This document shows, in pieces, positions 25,274 through 33,947 of a DNA stretch of 64,000 nucleotides. The notes below the pieces were generated by a model, which had not been told where the DNA came from, did not search any database, and worked only from the letters and a program-made list of their open reading frames with translations. Made by a program: the position numbers and the translations under genes. Every line of letters begins with the position of its first letter. The first letter of the stretch is position 1. The DNA lies in assembly GCA_963516675.1 (NCBI GenBank), contig CAUQBH010000007.1:67206-131205 (forward strand), written 5' to 3'. This DNA comes from JABCPE02 sp963516675 (GTDB taxonomy: Bacteria > Bacteroidota > Bacteroidia > Flavobacteriales > Weeksellaceae).

Positions 25274-26497
25274 ATGAGATGGGCTGAAGGATTAGACAAA
25301 ATAGGGCTGCTGCTCTACATCCTTATCGTTTTGTTTGGTATCGCTAATGTGTATAGTGTAAGTACAGATAGCGGTATAAAACAGGCGGTTTGGTTTGGTA
25401 TCTCATTGTTTGTTATGATGATGATTTTGTTTGTCCGTGGAAGTGTTTTTGAGAGTTTGGCGCCATTTTTTTATATCGTTGCAGTTGTTTTGCTCGTTGG
25501 GCTTTTTCCTTTTGGGAAAGAAATCAACGGACAGAGGAACTGGTATGTGTTTGGGCCGATAAGTTTGCAGCCAGTGGAATTTGTGAAAATAGCCATTGCG
25601 CTTATGATGTCTTCTTATGTAGGAAACCCTGATTTCAGCATGAAAAACGGAAGGTCGCTATTCACGGCTTTTGCTATCATCGGTATTCCTGGACTTTTAG
25701 TCTTATTACAGCCAGATGTCGGTTCTTTGATGGTGTTCATGGCGTTTGCTATTGCTCTGTATCGTGAGGGGCTGAGTGGGTGGCTCTTTACTGCTGGTTT
25801 TTCGGTGGTAGGAGTGTTTCTATTGTCATTGGTTTTTGAACCTTTATATATTGTAAGTGTAATCGTGCTTTTGACCTTATTGGGAGTTTATTTTAGTAGA
25901 ATTCGGCTAGGTTTTAGTATGATTTCTACACTTGTGGTGAGTGTTGGTATACTTGCAGGAATAAGTTTTGGTGCGCCTAAAGTTATGGAAAAACTCCCTA
26001 AGCACCAGAGGGAAAGGATAGAGGTTTTGTTTAAAGGAGAAAAAGCATTTCGTGATACAGCGGGGTACAATTTGCTTTACTCTAAAACAGCGATAGGTTC
26101 TGGCGGACTTCTTGGAAAAGGCTACAAGGAAGGCTCTGTTACTCAGGGGCATTTCGTGCCAGAGCAGCGTACGGACTATATTTTCTGTACTGTCGGCGAG
26201 GAGTGGGGCTTTGTGGGAAGTACTGTTTTGGTTCTTCTTTATGCGGTGTATATAGGACGGATTTATTTCTTGGCTGAACGCCAAAAGCCCGTGTTCAATA
26301 GAGTTTTCGGATATTGTTTTGCATCTATTCTGATGATGCATTTTGCTATAAATGTAGGAATGGTTATGGGGCTGTTCCCTACAGTGGGGATTCCGCTGCC
26401 TTATTTCAGTTATGGGGGAAGTTCTCTTTTGGCATTTTCTATAATGACCGCTATGTTTTTTAGGCTAAACTATGAGGATAGAAATAGTTTGATTTAA
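25274..26497 (+). CDS. rodA: Rod shape-determining protein RodA (SEDS glycosyltransferase)
   Basis: A 407-residue SEDS-family polytopic protein with about ten helices. Seen: PISLQPVEFVKIAIALMMS (family P-x-x-LQPxE motif), LQPDVGSLMVF with the catalytic-type Asp, and the C-terminal GIPLPYFSYGGSSLL signature. RodA polymerises lipid II glycan strands with PBP2, its upstream neighbour. It ends the mre operon. Confidence 0.95.
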   Translation: MRWAEGLDKIGLLLYILIVLFGIANVYSVSTDSGIKQAVWFGISLFVMMMILFVRGSVFESLAPFFYIVAVVLLVGLFPFGKEINGQRNWYVFGPISLQPVEFVKIAIALMMSSYVGNPDFSMKNGRSLFTAFAIIGIPGLLVLLQPDVGSLMVFMAFAIALYREGLSGWLFTAGFSVVGVFLLSLVFEPLYIVSVIVLLTLLGVYFSRIRLGFSMISTLVVSVGILAGISFGAPKVMEKLPKHQRERIEVLFKGEKAFRDTAGYNLLYSKTAIGSGGLLGKGYKEGSVTQGHFVPEQRTDYIFCTVGEEWGFVGSTVLVLLYAVYIGRIYFLAERQKPVFNRVFGYCFASILMMHFAINVGMVMGLFPTVGIPLPYFSYGGSSLLAFSIMTAMFFRLNYEDRNSLI

Positions 26498-26575
26498 AAA
26501 CAAAAATATTTTTCTGTTATTTTTTATAAAGGGTATTTTTTTAGGGGGTGTTAATAAGAAAAACAATATTTTTAT

Positions 26576-26583
26576 TAACTTTG
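26576..26583 (+). promoter_or_regulatory. -7 box of glnN
   Basis: TAACTTTG, 20 bases before the glnN ATG. Confidence 0.5.
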
Positions 26584-26603
26584 CCCTGTAAAATTATATA
26601 CTT

Positions 26604-28802
26604 ATGCCAATATTAAGGTTTAGTGCATTAGAAAAATTGCCTTTTATCAATTATAGAAAAGATAATTTTGTGGAAACTCCGCCCAAATTATCAGAATTGT
26701 TTTGTGAAAATGTATTTTCTGAAGAGAAAATGCGTGAGTTTTTGACCAAAGAAGCCTTCACAGCCGTGATGGATGCCATAAAAAATGGAACTAAAATCCA
26801 AAGGTCAGTAGCAGACCAAGTGGCTCTCGGTATGAAAAACTGGGCAATGACCAAGGGTGTTACTCACTACACGCATTGGTTCCAGCCGCTGACAGGGACT
26901 ACCGCGGAAAAACACGATACTTTTTTCACGCCGATAGGTGAGGGCAAGGCCATGGAACGCTTTAACGGAGCGAACCTTATTCAGCAGGAGCCAGACGCGT
27001 CTTCTTTCCCTAATGGAGGAATTAGAAACACCTTTGAGGCGAGAGGCTATACCGCTTGGGATCCTACTTCTCCAGCGTTTATTATGGGAACTACCCTTTG
27101 TATTCCTTCTATTTTTATTTCCTATACAGGCGAAACATTGGATTACAAAGCTCCGCTTCTGAGAGCATTACACGCTGTGGATGAGGCAGCTACAGAGGTT
27201 TGTCAGTATTTTGATAAAAATGTAACCAAAGTTACGGCTACACTTGGCTGGGAGCAGGAATATTTCCTTGTAGATTCGGCGCTTTTTAAGACCAGACCAG
27301 ACCTTTTGATGACAGGAAAAACCCTTTTGGGGCATTCGCCAGCGAAAGGGCAGCAGCTGGAAGACCATTATTTTGGTTCTATTCCTACCCGTGTGATGAA
27401 TTTCATGAAGGAATTGGAGATAGAATGCGTGAAACTGGGCATTCCAGTATCTACAAGACATAATGAAAATGCACCCAATCAATACGAACTTGCGCCAATG
27501 TTTGAGGAGGCGAATGTGGCAGTTGACCATAATTCCCTGTTGATGGATTTGATGGCGAGGATAGCGCACAAGCACCACTTTCATATTCTTTTCCATGAAA
27601 AACCATTTGCGGGAGTCAATGGAAGCGGTAAACATAATAACTGGTCGCTCTCTACCAATACAGGTGAAAACCTGCTGAGCCCAGGAAAAAATCCGAAAAA
27701 AAATCTTCAGTTTTTGACATTTTTTGTAAATGTGATTAAGGCGGTGCATGAATATGCAGACCTTCTTCGTGCAGGAATTGCCACTGCAGGGAATGACTAT
27801 CGTCTGGGAGCCAATGAGGCGCCGCCAGCGATTATTTCTGTGTTTATCGGTTCTCAGCTTTATGGAGTTTTGGAGGAATTGGAAAAAGTGAGCGAGGGGA
27901 AACTCAGCGCTGATGAAAAATATGATTTAAAACTAAATGTAGTCGGCAAAATCCCTGAAATTCTGCTTGACAATACGGATAGAAACCGAACTTCACCATT
28001 TGCTTTCACAGGGAATAAATTTGAGATACGAGCGGTCGGTTCTTCGGCCAACTGTGCAGAGGCGATGACCATCATGAATTCCATTATGGCAAAACAGCTT
28101 CGTGTCTTTAAAAAGGAAGTAGATGCTTTGATAGAAGAAAAAGGACTGAAAAAAGATGAGGCTATTTTTAATGTACTGAGAGAATACATCAAGCAGTCTA
28201 AAAATATAATGTTCGAAGGGGACGGCTATTCCGAAGACTGGGTAAAAGAAGCCAAAAAACGAGGACTCAGCAATCTAAAAACCACGCCAGAGGCTTTGAA
28301 AAGAGAATTAGATCCGAAATTTATCAGCATGTATGAAGAAATGGGAATCTACACTCAGCGTGAAATAGAGGCAAGAAACGAAATCAAATTAGAGAAATAC
28401 AGCAATATCGTAGGAATAGAAGCGAAAGTGCTGGCAGATGTGGCGAGAAACCACATCATTCCATCGGCGTTGAAATATCAGAACAGGCTGATAGACAATG
28501 TGAAAGGGCTGAAAGAAATCTACGGCGAAATAGACTTTAGACCTTTGGCGAAAGAGCAGATGAATCTGATAGAGAGAATTTCTCACAATGTTCATCAGAT
28601 AAAAATAGGCGTGGATGAACTTTTGGAAGCCAAACAAAAAGCCCAATCTATAAAGGATAATCAGAAACAAGCAGAGGCATTTTGTCAGGAAGTGAAGCCG
28701 CTTTTCTCAAAAATACGAGAAGCATCAGATGCGCTAGAAATGATGGTGGATGATGAGCTTTGGCCGATGACCAAATACCGCGAACTGCTTTTTACGAAAT
28801 AA
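26604..28802 (+). CDS. glnN: Glutamine synthetase type III
   Basis: A 732-residue cytoplasmic enzyme making glutamine from glutamate, ammonia and ATP. The length is that of the GSIII class, much longer than GSI. Seen: LGWEQEYFLVD (metal-binding Glu residues), NENAPNQYELAPMFEEANVA, KPFAGVNGSGKHNNWSL and the later NRTSPFAFTGNKFEIRAVGS. It has its own promoter after the rod operon and its own terminator. GSIII is the common glutamine synthetase in Bacteroidota. Confidence 0.96.
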   Translation: MPILRFSALEKLPFINYRKDNFVETPPKLSELFCENVFSEEKMREFLTKEAFTAVMDAIKNGTKIQRSVADQVALGMKNWAMTKGVTHYTHWFQPLTGTTAEKHDTFFTPIGEGKAMERFNGANLIQQEPDASSFPNGGIRNTFEARGYTAWDPTSPAFIMGTTLCIPSIFISYTGETLDYKAPLLRALHAVDEAATEVCQYFDKNVTKVTATLGWEQEYFLVDSALFKTRPDLLMTGKTLLGHSPAKGQQLEDHYFGSIPTRVMNFMKELEIECVKLGIPVSTRHNENAPNQYELAPMFEEANVAVDHNSLLMDLMARIAHKHHFHILFHEKPFAGVNGSGKHNNWSLSTNTGENLLSPGKNPKKNLQFLTFFVNVIKAVHEYADLLRAGIATAGNDYRLGANEAPPAIISVFIGSQLYGVLEELEKVSEGKLSADEKYDLKLNVVGKIPEILLDNTDRNRTSPFAFTGNKFEIRAVGSSANCAEAMTIMNSIMAKQLRVFKKEVDALIEEKGLKKDEAIFNVLREYIKQSKNIMFEGDGYSEDWVKEAKKRGLSNLKTTPEALKRELDPKFISMYEEMGIYTQREIEARNEIKLEKYSNIVGIEAKVLADVARNHIIPSALKYQNRLIDNVKGLKEIYGEIDFRPLAKEQMNLIERISHNVHQIKIGVDELLEAKQKAQSIKDNQKQAEAFCQEVKPLFSKIREASDALEMMVDDELWPMTKYRELLFTK

Positions 28803-28807
28803 ACAAA

Positions 28808-28841
28808 CACTCAGTGCAAGATTTTGTGCTGAGTTTTTTTA
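28808..28841 (+). terminator. Terminator of glnN
   Basis: ACTCAG (28809-28814) pairs with CTGAGT (28829-28834), extended inward by weaker pairs, followed by seven T residues. Confidence 0.75.
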
Positions 28842-28857
28842 ATAAAGATATAAAAAC

Positions 28858-29892
28858 ATGAATCAGAGAGAAAAACAATTACAATTTCATAAAAATTTGG
28901 CGACGGGACTGCTTGTTTTGATGCTTGTCATCTACATAAGTATGGTGTTTTTACAGAAAAAATATCCCGAAATGTCCTTTATAGGCTATGTGAAGGCTTT
29001 TTCCGAGGCTGCTATGGTGGGAGCTCTTGCCGACTGGTTTGCGGTAACGGCATTATTCCAAAAGCCAATGGGACTGCCCATTCCACACACCAATCTGATA
29101 GAAGAACGAAAGGCGGATATTGGGAATAATTTGGGTGGTTTTGTTGTGGAGAATTTTTTAAAACCAAAGCAAATTCGTTCTCATATTGAGAATATTAAGG
29201 TGTCTAAATATATGGTAGAATGGCTTTCCAAAGAAACTACTCCTGAAAAAATAGAAAACATCATAAAGGGAATGTCCCTCAATGTGAGAGGTAGCCAGAT
29301 GCTTGTAGAATTTTTGGACAAAGGAAAACATCAGGAATTATTTAGCCAACTTTTCCAGAAAATAGAAATTTATATTTCTGAAAACCAAAATGTGGTTCGG
29401 AGAGAAATAGACAATCAGTTTCCGCCGCTTATTCCATCTTTCATCAGAGAAGCGATTTCAGAAAAGGTGGTGGGTGGTCTGCACGAATTTGTAATGAAAA
29501 TTACTAGAGATGAGGCGCATTCTGTAAGGCGAGAAATGACAGCGCAGCTGTATGATTTTGCTGAAAAACTGAATTCTTCTGAATGGGAAAATAAAATCAC
29601 AAAACTCCTGCAGGATAATGTAAATAAGCAGATTAGTAAATTTAAAACCAATGAGGAGTTTCAGAAAAAGCTGGATGTTTGGTTTCAGAAAACAGCTTAT
29701 AGATTTGCATTGAGAAATAAGGTGAGAATAGGGGATTTTATCAGTGATACGGTCAAAAACTGGGAAGGTAAGGAGTTGAGCCAAAAACTGGAAATGGAAG
29801 TAGGGAAAGACTTGCAGTTTATCAGAATCAATGGGACTTTGGTAGGAGGTATGGTAGGTCTGGTGATTTATGCTCTTACACAGCTTTTGTAG
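28858..29892 (+). CDS. DUF445 family membrane protein
   Basis: A 344-residue protein with membrane helices at each end (about residues 16-34 and 325-343) and a long helical middle. Diagnostic N-terminal stretch: AMVGALADWFAVTALF followed by GLPIPHTNLI. The family (YjiN/YheB-like) is widespread but its biochemical role is not known. It follows the glnN terminator; any readthrough would meet the porX terminator palindrome. Confidence 0.85.
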   Translation: MNQREKQLQFHKNLATGLLVLMLVIYISMVFLQKKYPEMSFIGYVKAFSEAAMVGALADWFAVTALFQKPMGLPIPHTNLIEERKADIGNNLGGFVVENFLKPKQIRSHIENIKVSKYMVEWLSKETTPEKIENIIKGMSLNVRGSQMLVEFLDKGKHQELFSQLFQKIEIYISENQNVVRREIDNQFPPLIPSFIREAISEKVVGGLHEFVMKITRDEAHSVRREMTAQLYDFAEKLNSSEWENKITKLLQDNVNKQISKFKTNEEFQKKLDVWFQKTAYRFALRNKVRIGDFISDTVKNWEGKELSQKLEMEVGKDLQFIRINGTLVGGMVGLVIYALTQLL

Positions 29893-29899
29893 AAAAAAC

Positions 29900-29927
29900 A
29901 AATCGGATATCCAAGGATATCCGATTT
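29900..29927 (-). terminator. Terminator of porX between convergent genes
   Basis: A perfect 13-bp palindrome (29900-29912 with 29915-29927, two central bases). On the minus strand it is followed by TGTTTTTT, so it ends the porX transcript; it may also block plus-strand readthrough from the DUF445 gene. Confidence 0.7.
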
Positions 29928-29964
29928 CGTCTAAAATAAATAAAATATAATGAAAAAACTAAAA

Positions 29965-31506
29965 CTACTTTGGTTCTAACACACAGAACGGGATGATAAT
30001 CTCTTCTAGGGAAATCCCTCCGTGCTGATAGGTGTCTTTATAATAATTCACAAAATGGTTGTAATTTTTAGGGTAAGCAAAGAATAAATTGTTCTTCGCA
30101 AAGATATATTTGCTGCTCACATTCCCTTTCGGAAGGAATAGCTTTTCAGGATTAGTAATCGCCCAGACATCTTTGTCTTCATAGGTTAGACTTTTTCCTG
30201 TTTTATATCTTATGTTGGTAGAGGTTTCTCTATCACCCACCACTTTGCTCGGTTTTCTTACATAAATCATTCCGTGGTCAGTCGTTATAACAAGCTTGAA
30301 GCCGTTTTCTGCTGCCAGTTTGATGATTTTGATAAGAGATGAATTTTCAAACCAATTGTATGTTAATGAACGGAATGTTTTATCATCTCTAATTAGCTGA
30401 TCTACAATGGTGTTATCGGTTTTTGCGTGAGAAAGAATGTCTATAAAGTTATAAACAATCACCAATAAATCATTGTTTTTGTGCTGATTAAAATCTTCTA
30501 ATATTTTTCGCTCAAAATCAGCGTTTAATATCTTAATATATTTTGAACTTTTCCCCTGCAGACCTAGTCTCTTCATTTGGTCTTTTAGGAAATCAAATTC
30601 AAATTCATTTTTGTTCCCATCTTCATTATCATTGAACCATTTATCTGGAAATCTTTTTTCTATTTCCAAAGGCAGTAGTCCTGCGAAGAAAGAATTTCTA
30701 GCATACTGAGTTGCTGTTGGCAAGATACTGTACAGATACTCTTCCGAAGTTTTATTATAAAACTTAGTGAAAAGCGGTTCTACCACTTTCCATTGGTCAT
30801 ATCTCAGATTATCTATCACCAAAAGAAGAACTTTGTCTTTTTCTACCTCTGGTTTTACTTTTTCCTTGAACAGGGTGTGGTTCATCAGAGGCTTGTCATT
30901 TGAGTTAAGCCAGTGTTCGTAGTTGTTTTCTATGAATTTAGCAAATTGGATATTTGCTTCTTCTTTTTGATTTTGAAGCAATTCCGAAAACTCACTATCA
31001 AAAACCTTATCAAATTTTATCTCCCAATTCAGGATTTTTTTATAATATTCTGCCCAGTCTTCATAACTATGAAGGTTGGAAAGTTCCATACTCAGATTTC
31101 TGAACTCCTGCTGATATTCAGAAATAGTCTGCTGTTCTACCAAAGTGTCTTGTTCAAGATTTTTCTTTAATGAAAGTAGAACTTGATTTGGGTTCACAGG
31201 TTTTAGAATATAATCTGCAATTTGTGAACCTATGGCCTGCTCCATGATGTGCTCCTCTTCATTTTTCGTTACCATCACTATTTTGATGGAGCTGTCCAAG
31301 TTTTTAATCATCGGAATGGCTTCTAAGCCAGATATGCCAGGCATACTTTCGTCAAGAAGAACGAGTGCGAAACTGTTTTCTTCTATCAGTTCCAAGGCCT
31401 CATTCACATTGTTGATAGGAGTAACACTGTAACCTTTGCTTTCCAAGAAAACAATATGCGGTTTCAGCATCTCTATCTCATCATCTACCCAAAGTATTTT
31501 TGACAT
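29965..31506 (-). CDS. porX: PorX: response regulator with PglZ phosphodiesterase domain
   Basis: A 513-residue protein. Residues 1-125 are a receiver domain with acidic pocket WVDDE (D8, D9), phospho-acceptor LLDESMPG (D52) and the LKP motif. After a linker, residues about 200-513 form a PglZ/alkaline-phosphatase-like domain with DNLRYDQW, YNFIDILSHAKT and TDHGM, metal-binding patterns. PorX, usually with the PorY kinase, controls type IX secretion. I start at ATG 31506 (MSKILWVDD), not the upstream ATG. No PorY gene is in the window. Confidence 0.92.
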   Translation of the reverse strand: MSKILWVDDEIEMLKPHIVFLESKGYSVTPINNVNEALELIEENSFALVLLDESMPGISGLEAIPMIKNLDSSIKIVMVTKNEEEHIMEQAIGSQIADYILKPVNPNQVLLSLKKNLEQDTLVEQQTISEYQQEFRNLSMELSNLHSYEDWAEYYKKILNWEIKFDKVFDSEFSELLQNQKEEANIQFAKFIENNYEHWLNSNDKPLMNHTLFKEKVKPEVEKDKVLLLVIDNLRYDQWKVVEPLFTKFYNKTSEEYLYSILPTATQYARNSFFAGLLPLEIEKRFPDKWFNDNEDGNKNEFEFDFLKDQMKRLGLQGKSSKYIKILNADFERKILEDFNQHKNNDLLVIVYNFIDILSHAKTDNTIVDQLIRDDKTFRSLTYNWFENSSLIKIIKLAAENGFKLVITTDHGMIYVRKPSKVVGDRETSTNIRYKTGKSLTYEDKDVWAITNPEKLFLPKGNVSSKYIFAKNNLFFAYPKNYNHFVNYYKDTYQHGGISLEEIIIPFCVLEPK

Positions 31507-31532
31507 AATTTTTTCCACTAATTTTCTGTTTT

Positions 31533-31540
31533 CAAAAGTA
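31533..31540 (-). promoter_or_regulatory. -7 box of porX
   Basis: TACTTTTG on the minus strand, 26 bases before the porX ATG. A TTG lies 25 bases further upstream, slightly beyond the normal gap. Confidence 0.45.
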
Positions 31541-31625
31541 TGGAGAAAAAATATTAAAATTATACCAACGAAATGTTAATGTTTGGTTAAAGTTTTTTTA
31601 TAATTTTACACGATAAAATTTTTTT

Positions 31626-32840
31626 ATGGCTAATAAATTGAAAATCATCAATGATCCCGTTCATGGATTTATAAAAATCCCGTATGAAATTATTTTTGAT
31701 ATCATGGAACATCGCTGTTTCCAGAGGTTGAGAAGAATTTCTCAAACGGGACTGCTGAGTTTGATTTTCCCAGGAGCTACTCATACCCGTTTTCATCATG
31801 CGATAGGTGCGATGCATTTGATGTTTAATGCATTAGAAATTTTGAAACAAAAAGGCGTGAAAATTTCTACGGAAGAAGAAAAGGGAGCGATGCTGGCTGT
31901 CCTGCTTCATGATGTAGGACATGGGCCTTTTTCGCATGCTCTGGAAAATATACTGATGGACAACTGGCATCACGAAAAACTTTCCCTTCTTCTGATGGAG
32001 CAGCTGAACGAGGAGTTTTCTGGCGAACTTACGATTGCAATACAGATGTTTCAGGGAAAATATCATCGTAAATTTTTTAATCAATTGATTTCCTCACAGC
32101 TTGATGTGGACAGGCTCGATTATCTCAAAAGAGACAGTTTCTACACAGGGGTTTCGGAAGGGAATATCAATACACAGCGGATTTTATCAACGCTGAATGT
32201 CCTTGATGATGAGCTGGTTTTGGATGAAAAAGGAATTTATTCCATCGAGCATTATCTCGTGGCGAGGATGTTTATGTATTGGCAGGTTTATTATCATAAA
32301 GCGGCAGTATTGGCAGAAAATTTATTGATAAAAATAATGAACAGAGCCAAAACATTGGTTTCGCAAAATGTGAAAGTAGAAGCTTCCGAAAACCTTAAAT
32401 ATTTCTTGTACAGAGAGAGCTCCACAGAGGCTACGGAGGAAGATATAGCGAGATTTATGGAGCTGGATGATACGGATGTGTTACAGGCTATAAAATCATG
32501 GAAAAATCATGATGATTTCGTGCTTTCGTATCTTTGTAAAACGGTTATTAACAGAAAGTTTCCTAAAATTATTTATTCTTCTACGCCTTTTTCGGATGAT
32601 TTGGTAAGGGAGAAAATAAGGGAAACAAATTTGCATTTTGGGATAGAAAATGGAGATTTACTCGTGGATAATATTGAAAGAAACCTGCTTCCTTATGATA
32701 AAACCAAACAGCCTATCTATCTTCTGCGAAATGACATGGAAAAAGTGGCATTGGAACAGGCAGGAAGTCAGATTTTATCAATGAATATTAATGAAAAAAC
32801 GACAAGGTATATTTTGTCCTTTCCAAGGGAAATTTCATGA
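31626..32840 (+). CDS. HD-domain phosphohydrolase
   Basis: A 404-residue protein of the YdhJ/dNTPase-like HD family. The metal-binding His and Asp residues are visible as THTRFHHAIGAMHL, LLHDVGHGPFSHALE (HD motif) and, later, SSQLDVDRLDYLKRDS. Such enzymes hydrolyse nucleotides or phosphodiesters; the substrate is not known. The gene next to lpxD in this orientation, divergent from porX, is a conserved arrangement in Flavobacteriia. Confidence 0.9.
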   Translation: MANKLKIINDPVHGFIKIPYEIIFDIMEHRCFQRLRRISQTGLLSLIFPGATHTRFHHAIGAMHLMFNALEILKQKGVKISTEEEKGAMLAVLLHDVGHGPFSHALENILMDNWHHEKLSLLLMEQLNEEFSGELTIAIQMFQGKYHRKFFNQLISSQLDVDRLDYLKRDSFYTGVSEGNINTQRILSTLNVLDDELVLDEKGIYSIEHYLVARMFMYWQVYYHKAAVLAENLLIKIMNRAKTLVSQNVKVEASENLKYFLYRESSTEATEEDIARFMELDDTDVLQAIKSWKNHDDFVLSYLCKTVINRKFPKIIYSSTPFSDDLVREKIRETNLHFGIENGDLLVDNIERNLLPYDKTKQPIYLLRNDMEKVALEQAGSQILSMNINEKTTRYILSFPREIS

Positions 32841-32900
32841 TTTTTTTATGTTAAAAATATAAACAAATATAAATTTTTATTATACTAATAGTATTTTTCT

Positions 32901-32908
32901 TATCTTTG
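32901..32908 (+). promoter_or_regulatory. -7 box of the lpxD operon, giving a very short leader
   Basis: TATCTTTG ends 7 bases before the lpxD ATG at 32916, so the predicted 5' leader is only about four bases. Confidence 0.5.
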
Positions 32909-32915
32909 CACGATT

Positions 32916-33947
32916 ATGGAGTTTACAGCTGCTGAAATTGCTGGTCTTATCAAAGGAAAAGTAATTGGAGACCAAGGAATAAAAGTTCATGGATTTTCCC
33001 CTATAGAAGAGGGAAGGCATGGACATTTGTCTTTTATTGCGAATGAAAAATTTGCACATTTTCTGCATTCTACAGAGAGTTCTGTGCTTATTGTTTCAAA
33101 AAATCTTTTGAAAGAAGAAAGTTATAAGCCAGTCATCATAGAAGTGGAAGATGCATATCTTGCATTTCAGGTTTTGATGAACCTTTATCAGCAGATGACC
33201 GAAAAGAAAAAAGGAATAGAAGCGCAGAGTTTCATCCATGAAACGGCTGTTTTGGGAGAGGATATTTATGTAGGAGCATTTACTTATATTTCAGAAAAAG
33301 CGGTAATTGGCGATGGCGTTCAGCTTGCTCCACAGGTTTTCATTGGTAAAAATGTGAAAATCGGTAAAAACTCTAAAATAGACAGCGGTGCGAAAATCTA
33401 TGACGGCTGTGTCATTGGGGAAAATTGTGTTGTCCACTCTAATACTGTGGTAGGAGGAGATGGATTTGGTTTTCAGCCTACACCAAATGGATATGACAAA
33501 ATCCCACAACTGGGAAATGTAATTATAGAAAATAATGTAGAAATAGGCTCTAACTGTAGTATTGACAGAGCTACTATAGGTTCTACCATTATAGGAGAAG
33601 GGACTAAAATAGACAATCTTATCCAAATCGCACACAATGTAAAAATTGGAAAAAACAATGTGATTGCTGCGCAGGCAGGAATTGCAGGTTCTACTACCAT
33701 TGGAAACTGGAATATGATCGGTGGTCAAGTGGGAATTGTAGGGCATATCAATATAGGAAATCAAGTAAAAATACAAGCACAGAGCGGTGTGAATAAAAAT
33801 GTAAAAGATGGCGAGGCTCTGTATGGAGCGCCAGCCATAGATGCGGGAGATTATCGAAGAAACTATGTGCATTTCAGAAATTTGACAGAAATAGTAAAAA
33901 GAATAAATCAATTAGAAAATAACTCAAAAGATAAAACTAATGAGTGA
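32916..33947 (+). CDS. lpxD: UDP-3-O-(3-hydroxyacyl)glucosamine N-acyltransferase
   Basis: A 343-residue lipid A enzyme adding the N-linked 3-hydroxyacyl chain. It has an N-terminal uridine-binding domain (about 1-100, including HGFSPIEEG and LSFIANEKF), then a left-handed beta helix of hexapeptide repeats, with the catalytic His in IQIAHNVKIG, and a short helical C-terminus. The start matches the family from residue 1. It overlaps lpxC by 8 bases and opens lpxD-lpxC/fabZ-lpxA. Confidence 0.94.
   Translation: MEFTAAEIAGLIKGKVIGDQGIKVHGFSPIEEGRHGHLSFIANEKFAHFLHSTESSVLIVSKNLLKEESYKPVIIEVEDAYLAFQVLMNLYQQMTEKKKGIEAQSFIHETAVLGEDIYVGAFTYISEKAVIGDGVQLAPQVFIGKNVKIGKNSKIDSGAKIYDGCVIGENCVVHSNTVVGGDGFGFQPTPNGYDKIPQLGNVIIENNVEIGSNCSIDRATIGSTIIGEGTKIDNLIQIAHNVKIGKNNVIAAQAGIAGSTTIGNWNMIGGQVGIVGHINIGNQVKIQAQSGVNKNVKDGEALYGAPAIDAGDYRRNYVHFRNLTEIVKRINQLENNSKDKTNE

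Noticed and set aside
27168..27749. A 193-codon open frame opposite glnN.
   Set aside because: It lies fully inside a well-supported gene, has a composition unlike real proteins (rich in His, Arg, Cys and Phe) and no recognisable domain.
29900..29927. Perfect 13-bp palindrome considered as an operator or recombination site.
   Set aside because: A T-run on the minus strand and its place between convergent genes make a porX terminator the simpler reading.
33291..33911. A 206-codon open frame opposite lpxD.
   Set aside because: It mirrors the hexapeptide repeats of lpxD on the other strand and shows no domain of its own.
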